NCBI GenBank assembly: GCA_028288485.1
Contig: JAQBNO010000110.1
Location: forward strand, 86,860 to 150,859
Reading direction: 5' to 3'
DNA: 64,000 bases
Source of the DNA: Segetibacter sp.
GTDB taxonomy: Bacteria; Bacteroidota; Bacteroidia; Chitinophagales; Chitinophagaceae
A program made the translations under genes and the position numbers. Of the stretch, positions 8,709 to 17,468 are shown in pieces (positions within the stretch are counted from its first letter, which is position 1; each line of letters opens with the position of its first letter). The notes under the pieces were generated by a model. That model was not told where the DNA came from and searched no databases. It was given only the letters and a program-made list of their open reading frames with translations.

Positions 8709-8776
8709 TTTTGGTAGCGGACAGTATTAAGTTGTATCAGCTCCGGTTCCCGCCGAGCTGCGACTCTTGTACTTGT
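8709..8776 (+). repeat. Dispersed bipartite repeat, diverged (copy 4)
   Basis: CTTTTGGTAGCGG is followed by a spacer and GAGCTGCGACTCTTGTACTTG (8755-8775). It lies 3' of iscA on the same strand, beyond the terminator. The remainder of the 8777-9334 gap holds no gene I can recognise; two hairpins in it are listed separately. Confidence 0.65.
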
Positions 8777-8975
8777 TGTCATTATTGCGGCTGAAAGACG
8801 AGGTTTAATATTCCTAAACAGAAGCTCAGTTCTTAGCAAGCGCCACAAAATAGTATAAACAGCCTCGGCGACTTGCTCGTAAGAAGTTGTTGTAAGAAAG
8901 AAGCTTATTCTTGAAGAAAGGCAACCGAATTATAGCATAAAGATAACTGAAGGCAAAAGGGGGGTTGCTAATACG

Positions 8976-9003
8976 AATAGACCCTGCCTGGGCAGGGTCT
9001 ATT
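8976..9003. repeat. Perfect 13-bp inverted repeat
   Basis: AATAGACCCTGCC, two bases, GGCAGGGTCTATT. There is no T-run on either side, so it is not an ordinary terminator. It stands alone in the 750-base gap between iscA and the CDGSH gene. Confidence 0.7.
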
Positions 9004-9226
9004 GCAGTTTGGTTTTGAGTGTAAGCTAAGCGCTAAACGGTAGAAAATAAGGTAGTTTTGGTTGCGAAACAATAAAAACCGTAAAACTAAAAACTAAACT
9101 TTACTCAATTAAGACATCGGCAGTTTCACCAAAGCTGCTTGTTAAAAATTTTTTTTTAAAAAATCTCCACGCTTTTTTTCAGGCAGCTACCTTTAATATT
9201 GCTATAACTAAATTAATCAGGCACCT

Positions 9227-9247
9227 CCGTGTTTCCGGCAAACACGG
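9227..9247. repeat. Short hairpin upstream of the CDGSH gene
   Basis: CCGTGTTT, loop CCGGC, AAACACGG, located about 90 bases before the start codon. It could be a leader structure or an operator; there is no further evidence. Confidence 0.5.
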
Positions 9248-9334
9248 TGAAATCAAAAATGAGGTTTAGATCATTTAAACCAAAAACAATTTCAACCAAA
9301 TAAATTCTATATTTTAGGCACTAATTTTAAACTT

Positions 9335-9556
9335 ATGGCAGCAACAAAAATTACAGTAAACAACAATGGTTCCCTTATAATAGAAGGTGATTTTGAAATT
9401 GTTGATAAAAACGGGAATAATTACGACCTCGGGGGAAGAGACCGGGTGTCTATTTGCAGATGCGGTCTTTCTAAAAATAAGCCTTTTTGCGACGCTTCAC
9501 ACAAGGGGCATTTTGAACACGAAGCAATTGCTTTTGCTCTTCCTCCTAAAAAGTAA
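9335..9556 (+). CDS. CDGSH-type iron-sulfur domain protein
   Basis: This 73-residue protein holds one mitoNEET-like [2Fe-2S] binding motif: Cys41, Cys43, Cys52 and His56 in CRCGLSKNKPFCDASH. The family usually reads CDGSH or CDGTH; here the glycine is alanine (CDASH), while all four ligands remain. Its role is probably redox or cluster transfer in the cytoplasm. It is monocistronic with a hairpin terminator. An overlapping frame that runs to 9671 is a shadow. Confidence 0.88.
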   Translation: MAATKITVNNNGSLIIEGDFEIVDKNGNNYDLGGRDRVSICRCGLSKNKPFCDASHKGHFEHEAIAFALPPKK

Positions 9557-9562
9557 AAAAAG

Positions 9563-9592
9563 ATGGTTGCGGGTTAAGGCCGCAACCATTTC
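9563..9592. terminator. Hairpin terminator after the CDGSH gene
   Basis: Perfect 10-bp arms ATGGTTGCGG and CCGCAACCAT with loop GTTAAGG. The A-run lies on the 5' side and only TTTC follows, so termination on the plus strand would be modest. Confidence 0.6.
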
Positions 9593-9765
9593 AAAAGTTC
9601 CCGCGCTCACCTTTTCTAAAATCATCTTGTTGGAACAAGGCTTACTTTTTTCAGCAACCCTTGTTTTTTAATGACAATCAAAATTCAGAAGGTGGTAGTG
9701 CGTTAAAAGACGAAACACAAAGTGAGTGTAAATCGTAAAAATCAACAACTATTTTAAAAAAATCT

Positions 9766-10080
9766 ATGCAATTTGGAAATTGGAAAATAACTGAAGACAG
9801 TATAGCGTGGGATGGAAATAACTTTCAACGATTTGTAATACCGGCCAAAGAGCTGAATGTGACAAGGCAGAGCGTTATCGGCGATTCTGCTTTTTATGAA
9901 TGGATACTTCGTGCAACCGACGAAGACTGGTTAACCCAAAACGATCTTTACGACCTGAATTACGCATTTGTTTATGCCATTGCAAGAACTGACCTTGAAT
10001 TCAACTACGAAATTTTCGACGCCACATTAGAGCAACAGTTTCTTCTATTCGAGGAAGAGGAGGACGACGATCTGGAATAA
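9766..10080 (+). CDS. Conserved hypothetical acidic protein
   Basis: I do not recognise a named family. The 104-residue product begins MQFGNWKITEDSIAWDG, contains tryptophan-rich and aromatic segments (FYEWILRATDEDWL) and ends in a run of acidic residues (EEEEDDDLE). There is no signal peptide or membrane segment, so it is probably cytoplasmic. It is convergent with the next gene across a shared terminator. The composition and single clean frame support a real gene. Confidence 0.75.
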   Translation: MQFGNWKITEDSIAWDGNNFQRFVIPAKELNVTRQSVIGDSAFYEWILRATDEDWLTQNDLYDLNYAFVYAIARTDLEFNYEIFDATLEQQFLLFEEEEDDDLE

Positions 10081-10161
10081 TTGGATTTGATTATGCAGCC
10101 ACTAATTCCGCAGGTTCCCTTTCAATTCAGGGTTCTATGGTCGGCATTTAAAAATAGCTGT

Positions 10162-10207
10162 AAAAAAAAGAATAGCTGTAGTGTGAACTACGGCTATTCT
10201 TTTTTTA
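10162..10207. terminator. Bidirectional terminator between convergent genes
   Basis: AAAAAAAAGAATAGCTGTAGT, loop GTGA, then ACTACGGCTATTCTTTTTTT. One internal mismatch. It serves both the 9766-10080 gene and the minus-strand gene ending at 10238. Confidence 0.9.
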
Positions 10208-10237
10208 AAAACATTCAATAAAACCAGCTATCGAAAC

Positions 10238-10534
10238 TTAGTCAACGCTTGATGATTTAGTCACGGTTACCTTGTCTGTACGACTTGCAACTGTACCAGA
10301 ATTGCTTCCGCCTCTTAATAGGGCAACGAGCAACAAAATAAATACCGCGGCACCTACAATCCATACAATGGGAGAAGTATACCAGGTACTTGTTTCAGAC
10401 GTAGTGACTTTTTTAATAGAGGAAGTTGTAGTACTTCCGGCATCGTCCTGCGCCCAAATAATAGTTTGAACAAATGCAATCATTAAGAATGTTAGTATTG
10501 TCTTGTACGTAAAACCTTTAGTCAGCTGTTTCAT
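10238..10534 (-). CDS. Small membrane protein of unknown function
   Basis: From the ATG at 10534 the product is 98 residues: an N-terminal signal-like segment (MKQLTKGFTYKTILTFLMIA, ending near WAQDD), a Ser/Thr-rich stretch, one transmembrane helix (SPIVWIVGAAVFILLLVALL) and a short positively charged tail. A start 12 codons upstream is possible but would weaken the signal peptide. Function unknown. The 260-base gap to gldF holds nothing I can name apart from a box CATAGTTTTG at 10816-10825, too close to the gldF ATG to be a convincing promoter. Confidence 0.7.
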   Translation of the reverse strand: MKQLTKGFTYKTILTFLMIAFVQTIIWAQDDAGSTTTSSIKKVTTSETSTWYTSPIVWIVGAAVFILLLVALLRGGSNSGTVASRTDKVTVTKSSSVD

Positions 10535-10830
10535 AATAACAATTTTTTGTTTAAAAAAATTTAGTTTCAATTCTTTCCCGATTATTTCAACAACTAAGCC
10601 AAAGTATTTTTAAATGCCGTAAATCAGCTAAAAAGGGCGCTCCTGGTATCTGTTTTATTAAAAATCGCCCTGGTTTTTATTTTAGGGATAACTTAAGGAT
10701 GTGGACTTGTTTGATTTTTTCCATTCACCCACAAACTCAAACTGCATCTTCTGCGAACGAAATGTTTAAACGTCTGTAATTTATTTCCCTTCTTAAATAC
10801 ATTGCTATTATTATTCATAGTTTTGGCGTT

Positions 10831-11553
10831 ATGTGGATTATATGTATGAAAGAATGGCGTCAATTCTTCAGCAGCCTTACCGGTTATATTGCTATTATCC
10901 TTTTCCTGTTGTTAATGGGATTATTCCTTTTTGTATTTCCCGATTCAAGCATACTCGATTTTGGTTATGCAACCCTCGATAATTTCTTCAGCCTTGCTCC
11001 TTACATCATGCTTTTCCTGGTGCCTACTATTACCATGCGCAGTATGGCTGATGAGTACAAAAGCGGAACATTCGAAATTTTAAAGACCTTGCCATTAAGC
11101 CCGGCAAAAATCGTATGGGGTAAATATATCGGCTGCTTACTAGTGGTAGCAGTAGCATTAATTCCGACCATAATTTATGCTGTCAGCCTCCAACAACTAA
11201 GCGCCAAAGGGGGAATTGACGTTGGTGGCACTACAGGTAGTTATCTGGGATTGCTGATGCTGGGAGCTGTTTACACTTCAGTTGGCATTTGTACCAGCAG
11301 TTTTACCAATAATACTGTAGTTGCTTTTATACTGGCCGCTTTTGTTTGCTTTTTATTATATAGCGGCTTTAGTGCAATAAGTAAACTACCGGTTTTTGCC
11401 GGAGGACCGGACTATTATATTGGTATGCTGGGAATAGACTTTCATTATAAAAGCATCAGCCGGGGTGTTATTGATACGAGGGACGTATTGTATTTTCTTG
11501 CAATGACTGTTGTTTTTTTGCTGGTAACCCAGAGGAATTTAGCAAAGAGATAA
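10831..11553 (+). CDS. gldF: Gliding motility ABC transporter permease GldF
   Basis: This 240-residue ABC-2-type permease has six predicted membrane spans. The N-terminus KEWRQFFSSLTGYIAI and the segment VPTITMRSMADEYKSGTFEIL (about 64-84) are typical of GldF. With GldG and the ATPase GldA it forms a transporter linked to Bacteroidota gliding and surface organisation. gldG follows; gldA is not in the window. Confidence 0.9.
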   Translation: MWIICMKEWRQFFSSLTGYIAIILFLLLMGLFLFVFPDSSILDFGYATLDNFFSLAPYIMLFLVPTITMRSMADEYKSGTFEILKTLPLSPAKIVWGKYIGCLLVVAVALIPTIIYAVSLQQLSAKGGIDVGGTTGSYLGLLMLGAVYTSVGICTSSFTNNTVVAFILAAFVCFLLYSGFSAISKLPVFAGGPDYYIGMLGIDFHYKSISRGVIDTRDVLYFLAMTVVFLLVTQRNLAKR

Positions 11554-11605
11554 ATCTAAATCCGAAAAGGCACAACGAGGCTATTTACGTGCTGATTTTT
11601 TTGTT

Positions 11606-11665
11606 GCAGTACAAGAGAGTGACACAACGATGTATAATTAACAATATGCAGCTGGTCACAAAAAG
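11606..11665 (-). repeat. Dispersed bipartite repeat inside the gldF-gldG gap (copy 5)
   Basis: On the minus strand: CTTTTTGTGACCAGCTGC, spacer, CATCGTTGTGTCACTCTC, TTGTACTGC. It fills half of the 122-base gap between two cotranscribed genes and points against them, unlike most copies. Confidence 0.9.
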
Positions 11666-11675
11666 ATAATAAATT

Positions 11676-13394
11676 ATGAAGGTGTTGGAAAAAATATTAA
11701 AAAATAAACTTTGGTGGTTGTGGCTTTCACTGTTTTTTATTTTCGTGATTTACCTGGCTTCCATTACCCATTTTAGAATTGACCTGACGAAGGAAAAGCG
11801 CTTTTCGTTAAGCGGGTCAACTAAAAGAGTGCTTACGAATTTAGACGAGCCTGTACAAATTGATGTTTACCTGACAGGTGAGCTGAGTGCGGGATTTAAA
11901 AAACTAAGTGTTGCCAGCGAGGAGTTACTAAGCGAATTTAAAGAGTATGGTAAGGGAAATATTCAATACAGGTTTATACGGCCCGGAGAAGGGTTACCGG
12001 ACAGTTTGCGGTATGAGGTATACGATAGTTTGGTAAGAATGGGTGTTCATACTTTTAACAACCAGGTAACGGCGAAAGATGGCGAGGAAAAAACGGAGCG
12101 GCTAATTTTTCCGGCGGCTACTGTAATTTATGGAGACCGCAAAATTCCTGTTGACCTGATGAGCGGAAAAAGCGGGATGGACGAGGAAACCAGTTTAAAC
12201 TACAGCGAAGCGTTGCTCGAATTTAAATTTGCCGATGCAATAGATAAACTTACAAAAAAAGAATTTCCGATAATTGCATATGCTGCAGGAAATGGCGAAC
12301 CGTTACCTCCTAACGGGACTATTAAAGACCTCTTCGTAAATATGAGCGCCAATTATCGTTTTGGCGTTTTGGACCTCACAACCGCCAGGCTTGATGCTGA
12401 TACCGTTAATGCTTTGTTGATAGTAAAACCTTCACAGCCTTTTACAGAAACTGAAAAGCTTAAAATTGACCAATATGTGATGCATGGCGGAAATGTAATT
12501 TGGTTTGTTGATAAGCTTTATGCTGAAATGGACAGCTTGTTGAGAGCTCAGGCAGACTTTGTAGCATTTGATAAAAACCTCGACCTCGACGATATTTTGT
12601 TTAAATATGGCGTTCGTATCAATAGCGACCTTTTGCAGGATCTGAAATGTGCAAAACAGCCGATTGTAGTTGGCCAAATGGGAAACCAACCACAGATAGA
12701 GCGGTTACCGTTTCCTTATTACCCCTTATTAAGTTCGCCGTCGACACACCCGATCTCTAAAAATCTTGACGATGTATTAAGTATTTTCCCGGGATCGGTT
12801 GATACGGTAAAAGCTGCGGGAATAAAAAAGACGATTTTGCTGGCAAGCGATACAAATAGTCGTACATTAACTACTCCCGCTATCGTTAGCCTGCAAACGG
12901 TGAAGTCTGAAGAAGATTTACGGAATTTCACCAAAAGTTATCTTCCCGTAGCTGTTTTGTTGGAAGGAAAATTTACTTCGTTGTTTGCTAACAGGCTTAC
13001 AACTGCATTGAGGGATTCACTTTCAGCGTTTTCCGGCAAACCTTTTTTGCCCACTGCCTCCAAAGAAGGCAAACAAATAGTAGTAAGCGATGGAGATATT
13101 GTTACCAATGCTGTTACAGAAGGCGAGGGTGCTTTACCAATGGGCATGCAGCAATACGAAAATTACCAATTTGCAAACAGGGAGTTTGTGATGAATGCTG
13201 TGGACTACCTGGTTAACCCAACCGGTGTTTTGGAAACGAGGGGTAAAGATTTTACCCTGCGCCTGCTGGATAAAAACAAAATACTCGCACAAAAAACGAT
13301 GTGGCAGTTTGTGAATATTGGATTGCCCGTTTTGCTGGTATTACTTTTCGGATGGTTGTATCAAATGAAAAGGAAGAAAGATTTTGCGGCCTGA
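11676..13394 (+). CDS. gldG: Gliding motility ABC transporter accessory protein GldG
   Basis: This 572-residue protein has an N-terminal membrane anchor (WWLWLSLFFIFVIYLASI), a large extracytoplasmic domain of the GldG/IntG-like type (about 30-530, including FRIDLTKEKRFSLSG and the segment YLTGELSAGFK) and a C-terminal membrane helix (IGLPVLLVLLFGWLYQMK) before a basic tail. It partners GldF. The pair is separated only by a repeat copy and is likely one operon. Confidence 0.92.
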   Translation: MKVLEKILKNKLWWLWLSLFFIFVIYLASITHFRIDLTKEKRFSLSGSTKRVLTNLDEPVQIDVYLTGELSAGFKKLSVASEELLSEFKEYGKGNIQYRFIRPGEGLPDSLRYEVYDSLVRMGVHTFNNQVTAKDGEEKTERLIFPAATVIYGDRKIPVDLMSGKSGMDEETSLNYSEALLEFKFADAIDKLTKKEFPIIAYAAGNGEPLPPNGTIKDLFVNMSANYRFGVLDLTTARLDADTVNALLIVKPSQPFTETEKLKIDQYVMHGGNVIWFVDKLYAEMDSLLRAQADFVAFDKNLDLDDILFKYGVRINSDLLQDLKCAKQPIVVGQMGNQPQIERLPFPYYPLLSSPSTHPISKNLDDVLSIFPGSVDTVKAAGIKKTILLASDTNSRTLTTPAIVSLQTVKSEEDLRNFTKSYLPVAVLLEGKFTSLFANRLTTALRDSLSAFSGKPFLPTASKEGKQIVVSDGDIVTNAVTEGEGALPMGMQQYENYQFANREFVMNAVDYLVNPTGVLETRGKDFTLRLLDKNKILAQKTMWQFVNIGLPVLLVLLFGWLYQMKRKKDFAA

Positions 13395-13467
13395 TTAACG
13401 CAAAACCAGTTGCGCTGCTATAAATACCTGGCTAAAGTCATTTTATGTACAAGCATTAGTTATAGAT

Positions 13468-13522
13468 GCTGCTTCTGCTGTCCGGACGGATCACCTTTGG
13501 TGACGTCGGATTCCGTTCATCC
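13468..13522 (+). repeat. Degenerate copy of the dispersed repeat
   Basis: GACGTCGGATTCCGTTCATCC (13502-13522) resembles the GCGTCGCAATCCGTTCATC ending seen in the copies at 51.36 and 58.67 kb. It lies 3' of gldG on the same strand. The left box is not clear. Confidence 0.35.
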
Positions 13523-13615
13523 TTAGTGCCCTGTTGTTATTTGTCGTGGGTTGTATTTTAACAGGTAATGAATGATGTTGGAAGCATCTGGTAATAGCTT
13601 TGATTTTTTTCTGCC

Positions 13616-13623
13616 TATTTTTG
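13616..13623 (+). promoter_or_regulatory. Putative -7 element of the TerC-family gene
   Basis: TATTTTTG matches TAnnTTTG, with the expected start about 15 bases before the ATG. No -33 box at the standard distance. Confidence 0.5.
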
Positions 13624-13645
13624 CAAACTAATATTTTAACGGCTG

Positions 13646-14617
13646 ATGATAGATAACCAGACGACCTATTTCATCTTTGGATTGGTAGTGATTGTAGCAT
13701 TAATCCTTGACCTTGGCTTACTAAGCAAAAAAAACACAGCTATAACAATAAAAAAGGCGCTATTCCAAACAGCCTTTTGGATAACCTTATCCCTGGCTTT
13801 TTTCGGTTATTTATGGTTGAAAAAAGACGGTATTGTAGCTACAAAGTACATCACCGCTTACCTGATGGAGTGGAGCCTTAGTATTGACAATATTTTTGTT
13901 TTCATTCTTATATTTTCATTTTTTAAAGTAAAAGAATCGGATGCCGGTCGTGCATTGCTTATTGGCATTTTACTGGCAATCGTTTTCAGGATACTGTTTA
14001 TCTGGCTTGGGATCGAACTAATAGACCGCTTCCATTGGATCATGTACATTTTTGGTGCTTTCTTACTGTATACCGGTTTTAAATTGTTTTTTCAAAAAGA
14101 AGATGAAGACTATAACCCGGCAAACAGCAAAATCTACCAGGTAAGCCGAAAACTGTTTCGCTTGACAGATGTTGAGCCGAAAGGCAGGTTTATTATTAGC
14201 GCCAAAGGGAAAATATATTTTACTACACTCAGTATGGTAGTGTTGATGCTTGCAGCCACAGATATCGTTTTTGCACTTGACAGTATTCCGACTGTTGTTT
14301 CGCTGGTGAGGGAAAAAGCAGATATTCCATTTTCGCCAGATGATATATTGGTTATTTATTCGTCCAATATTTTCGCTGTGTTAGGTTTACGAAGCCTCTT
14401 TTTTCTTTTGCAAGGAGCGGTTGATAAATTCGGTTACCTGCAACAAGGTATAGCAGTAGTTTTGGTATTTATCGGGGTAAAAATGCTTATAGAATACTTC
14501 GACATCCACATTTCCATTTATATCTCCCTCGTAATTATAGTCGTTTGTCTGGTCTCAGCAATCCTGTATTCGCTGTATAAAACCCGGAAGGATAAGTTAA
14601 CCTCTCATTCAACCTGA
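13646..14617 (+). CDS. TerC family integral membrane protein
   Basis: This 323-residue protein has about nine predicted membrane helices. Family motifs are MEWSLSIDNIFVF (about 73-85) and ATDIVFALDSIPTVV (about 206-220), the two Asp-containing helices thought to bind metal ions in TerC/Alx proteins. The group includes Mn2+ exporters of the Alx/MeeF type and tellurite-resistance-linked proteins; no other ter genes are nearby, so manganese or metal homeostasis is the more likely role. murF-alr starts 33 bases downstream and may be cotranscribed. Confidence 0.9.
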   Translation: MIDNQTTYFIFGLVVIVALILDLGLLSKKNTAITIKKALFQTAFWITLSLAFFGYLWLKKDGIVATKYITAYLMEWSLSIDNIFVFILIFSFFKVKESDAGRALLIGILLAIVFRILFIWLGIELIDRFHWIMYIFGAFLLYTGFKLFFQKEDEDYNPANSKIYQVSRKLFRLTDVEPKGRFIISAKGKIYFTTLSMVVLMLAATDIVFALDSIPTVVSLVREKADIPFSPDDILVIYSSNIFAVLGLRSLFFLLQGAVDKFGYLQQGIAVVLVFIGVKMLIEYFDIHISIYISLVIIVVCLVSAILYSLYKTRKDKLTSHST

Positions 14618-14650
14618 ACATTATAACATTCACACGCTTATATTTTACGC

Positions 14651-17116
14651 TTGCCACATACATTAAAAGACATTTCGGAAATTATAAGTGAAGATGCTGT
14701 TATAGTGCAACCCTCCGTTGTTATCGATCACTTGTTAATCGACAGCCGGCGTCTCGTTTTTGCCGAAGGAAGTCTTTTTTTTGCCTTACATAGTTCCAGA
14801 AGAAACGGACAGATCTTCGTTGACGAATTATATAGTAGCGGGGTACAAAGTTTTGTTGTTACAAAAAACTTTGATCATTCACCTTACCCTGAAGCAAATT
14901 TCATAAAGGTCAACGACCCTTTAAGAGCCTTGCAAAAGTTGGTGGCGTACCATCGCAAACAATTTAAAATTCCGGTAATCGGCATAACAGGCAGTAACGG
15001 AAAAACGATTGTAAAAGAATGGCTATACCAGTTGTTACATTCGGATTATAATATTGTAAGAAGTCCTAAAAGTTATAATTCTCAAATTGGTGTTCCCTTA
15101 AGTGTTTGGCAAATAAATGACGAACATACCCTTGGCATTTTTGAAGCAGGCATATCGGAGCCGGGTGAAATGGATTTTCTTGAAAGTATCATTCAGCCAA
15201 CAATTGGTATACTTACTAATGTAGGCGCTGCTCATAGTGCTGGATTCAAAAGCAAGGAAGAAAAGGTTCTCGAGAAATGGAAACTGTTTAAAAACGCTTT
15301 TGTCATTATCAGCAACAACCAGGATCCTGCAATTACCGCTGCTATCGCTTCGAAAAGCAAAGAAAAACTTTTTATCTGGGGTGATAGCAGCGCCGACCTT
15401 ACCATAACAACTATTAAAAAGGAAGAAAACTCCTGCACAATTACTGCAACATATACAAATAAAGCAATTTCAATATCCATTCCTTTTACCGATGATGCTT
15501 CGATTGAAAACGCAATAACCTGCTGGGCTGTATTGCTATTTTTAGAGGTTGAAGGCTCAGTGATAAAGCAGCGCATGGCAACTTTGCAACCGGTGGAGAT
15601 GCGGTTACAATTGAAGAAGGGAATAAATAGTTGCTCCATTATTAACGATAGCTATAGCAACGACTTAAGCAGCCTGCGAATTGCCCTCGACTTTTTACAG
15701 CAACAAACAGGCAACCAGTCTGCAACTGTTATTCTTTCCGACCTGGGAGAAGTTGAAAGTTCAGGGGAACAATACCAAAAAGTGCTGCAAGCCCTTGTTC
15801 AGCATAACGTTACTAAGTTCATCGGTATTGGTCCACGCCTAAGTGCTTTAAAAGCCGATTTTACCACTACCCTTCCCCATTCTTATTTCTATCCGTCGGT
15901 AGAAGCCTTCATTCAACATTTTGCTAATTTCAGGTTTAGGGATGAAGTAATTCTGCTAAAAGGTGCAAGAGCATTTGAGTTCGAACATATCAATTTGTTG
16001 TTCGAACAAAAGATACACCAGACAGTTCTTGAAGTAAACCTTTCCGCAATGGCCCACAACCTGAAAGAATACCAGCGATACGTTGCGCCTGCCACCAAAG
16101 TGATGGCTATGGTAAAGGCATTCAGTTATGGAAGCGGAAGTGCAGAAGTGGCGAGTGTACTACAGTTTCATAAAGTTGATTACCTCGCCGTTGCCTATGC
16201 CGACGAGGGAGTAGAACTCAGAAAATCAGGCATAAATATGCCGGTAATGGTAATGAATCCAGAAACCATTACTTTCCAGTCTCTTGTCCAGTATAACCTG
16301 GAGCCCGAGATGTATTCTTTCGGAATTTTAAAAGCTTTCACTGCCTATATTGAAAATGAAGGCTTACAGCAATTCCCGGTTCACATCAAGATAGATACGG
16401 GCATGCATCGCCTTGGTTTTGACTCCGCTGATCTCGACAAGCTTGTAAACTTTTTAAAAGAGAATCCCCGCCTGGTTGTGAAAAGTGTTTTTAGCCATTT
16501 AGTAGCCAGCGAAAATGCGGAACACGATGGATTTACGCGACGGCAGGTTAAACAATTTTTGGAGGCAACCGAATTGATAAAACAAACAACAGGTTATCCA
16601 TTTACCAGGCATATTTCGAATTCAGCCGCCATTTTTCGCCATCCCCAGTACCAGTTCGAGATGGTTCGGCTTGGAATTGGTTTGTACGGCGTAGATAGCA
16701 GTGCAGGCAATCAACTATCGTTGCAAACTGTTGCCACTTTACGTTCCACTATAGCCCAGATCAGGGAAGTGAAGAAAGGCGAAACGGTTGGCTATAGCCG
16801 TAGAGCAATTATGAATAGAGACAGCGTGATAGCCACAATGAGGATTGGCTACGCTGATGGGTTCAGCCGTAAATTAGGAAATGGCGTGGGGCATGTATTT
16901 ATAAAAGGTCAACTCGCCGCAGTTGTGGGAAGTGTTTGCATGGATATGACGATGATTGATATAACCGGTATTGATGGAATATCGGAAGGAGACGTAGTGG
17001 AGATATTTGGAGCAAATCTGCCTGTGGAGCAGGTCGCAAAATGGTGCGATACAATTCCATATGAAATAATGACAAGTGTCAGTCACCGGGTAAAGCGTGA
17101 ATACTACGAGGAGTAA
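14651..17116 (+). CDS. murF-alr: Bifunctional UDP-N-acetylmuramoyl-tripeptide:D-Ala-D-Ala ligase / alanine racemase
   Basis: This 821-residue fusion is characteristic of Bacteroidota. Residues 1-455 are a Mur ligase: the P-loop GITGSNGKT at 111-119, and INDSYSNDLSSL at about 331-342 in place of the usual DDSYNANP-type motif. Residues 458-821 are an alanine racemase: PLP lysine Lys489 in AMVKAFSYGSG and catalytic Tyr734 in RIGYADGFSR. It couples supply of D-alanine to its addition to the peptidoglycan stem. The start is TTG at 14651; no better in-frame ATG is visible close by. Confidence 0.94.
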   Translation: MPHTLKDISEIISEDAVIVQPSVVIDHLLIDSRRLVFAEGSLFFALHSSRRNGQIFVDELYSSGVQSFVVTKNFDHSPYPEANFIKVNDPLRALQKLVAYHRKQFKIPVIGITGSNGKTIVKEWLYQLLHSDYNIVRSPKSYNSQIGVPLSVWQINDEHTLGIFEAGISEPGEMDFLESIIQPTIGILTNVGAAHSAGFKSKEEKVLEKWKLFKNAFVIISNNQDPAITAAIASKSKEKLFIWGDSSADLTITTIKKEENSCTITATYTNKAISISIPFTDDASIENAITCWAVLLFLEVEGSVIKQRMATLQPVEMRLQLKKGINSCSIINDSYSNDLSSLRIALDFLQQQTGNQSATVILSDLGEVESSGEQYQKVLQALVQHNVTKFIGIGPRLSALKADFTTTLPHSYFYPSVEAFIQHFANFRFRDEVILLKGARAFEFEHINLLFEQKIHQTVLEVNLSAMAHNLKEYQRYVAPATKVMAMVKAFSYGSGSAEVASVLQFHKVDYLAVAYADEGVELRKSGINMPVMVMNPETITFQSLVQYNLEPEMYSFGILKAFTAYIENEGLQQFPVHIKIDTGMHRLGFDSADLDKLVNFLKENPRLVVKSVFSHLVASENAEHDGFTRRQVKQFLEATELIKQTTGYPFTRHISNSAAIFRHPQYQFEMVRLGIGLYGVDSSAGNQLSLQTVATLRSTIAQIREVKKGETVGYSRRAIMNRDSVIATMRIGYADGFSRKLGNGVGHVFIKGQLAAVVGSVCMDMTMIDITGIDGISEGDVVEIFGANLPVEQVAKWCDTIPYEIMTSVSHRVKREYYEE

Positions 17117-17139
17117 CCCTATCCTATCCTATCCTATCC
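17117..17139 (+). repeat. CCTAT microsatellite after murF-alr
   Basis: The 5-base unit CCTAT is repeated about four and a half times directly after the stop codon. The copy number could vary between strains by slippage, but it is outside the coding frame. Confidence 0.85.
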
Positions 17140-17156
17140 TTTTCATTTCCTATAGT

Positions 17157-17188
17157 TAAGCCTTCCGAGTGCAGATTCGGCTTTTTTT
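17157..17188 (+). terminator. Terminator after murF-alr
   Basis: AAGCCTTCCGAGTGCAGATTCGGCTT forms a stem with a small bulge and is followed by seven Ts. The 17189-17442 stretch beyond it shows no gene I can recognise. Confidence 0.7.
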
Positions 17189-17442
17189 GCTATTTCGTCG
17201 CCGCCTAAAGGCTGAGCAGCGTAGAGGTGGCAATTTGTTTACCTGCAAATCATGTAGCACCCACCATTTTCCCTCATTATAATAAAAGGTGTGCATAATG
17301 CAGCTATACGTAAAAACTTAGCGTGCAAACGTTTGAAATTTACATTGTCGGCAACATACGGTAAGCGCCTTAATTTTCTTTATCTCTCATATAAAAAATG
17401 TTACAGCTGTTATAAATCATCCTTTCGTGAAAGCTGTTTACC

Positions 17443-17450
17443 TATCTTTG
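17443..17450 (+). promoter_or_regulatory. Putative -7 element of lspA; decides the start codon
   Basis: TATCTTTG matches TAnnTTTG. The expected transcript start (about 17457) lies downstream of the longer GTG candidate at 17427, which argues for the GTG at 17469 as the true start. Confidence 0.5.
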
Positions 17451-17468
17451 GCTCAAAATTTTTTGATA

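Noticed and set aside
9387..9671. 94-codon frame overlapping the CDGSH gene
   Set aside because: Out-of-frame shadow; the CDGSH frame carries the ligands and correct length.
10816..10825. CATAGTTTTG as a gldF promoter
   Set aside because: The predicted start would fall at or after the ATG, and no -33 element is placed correctly.
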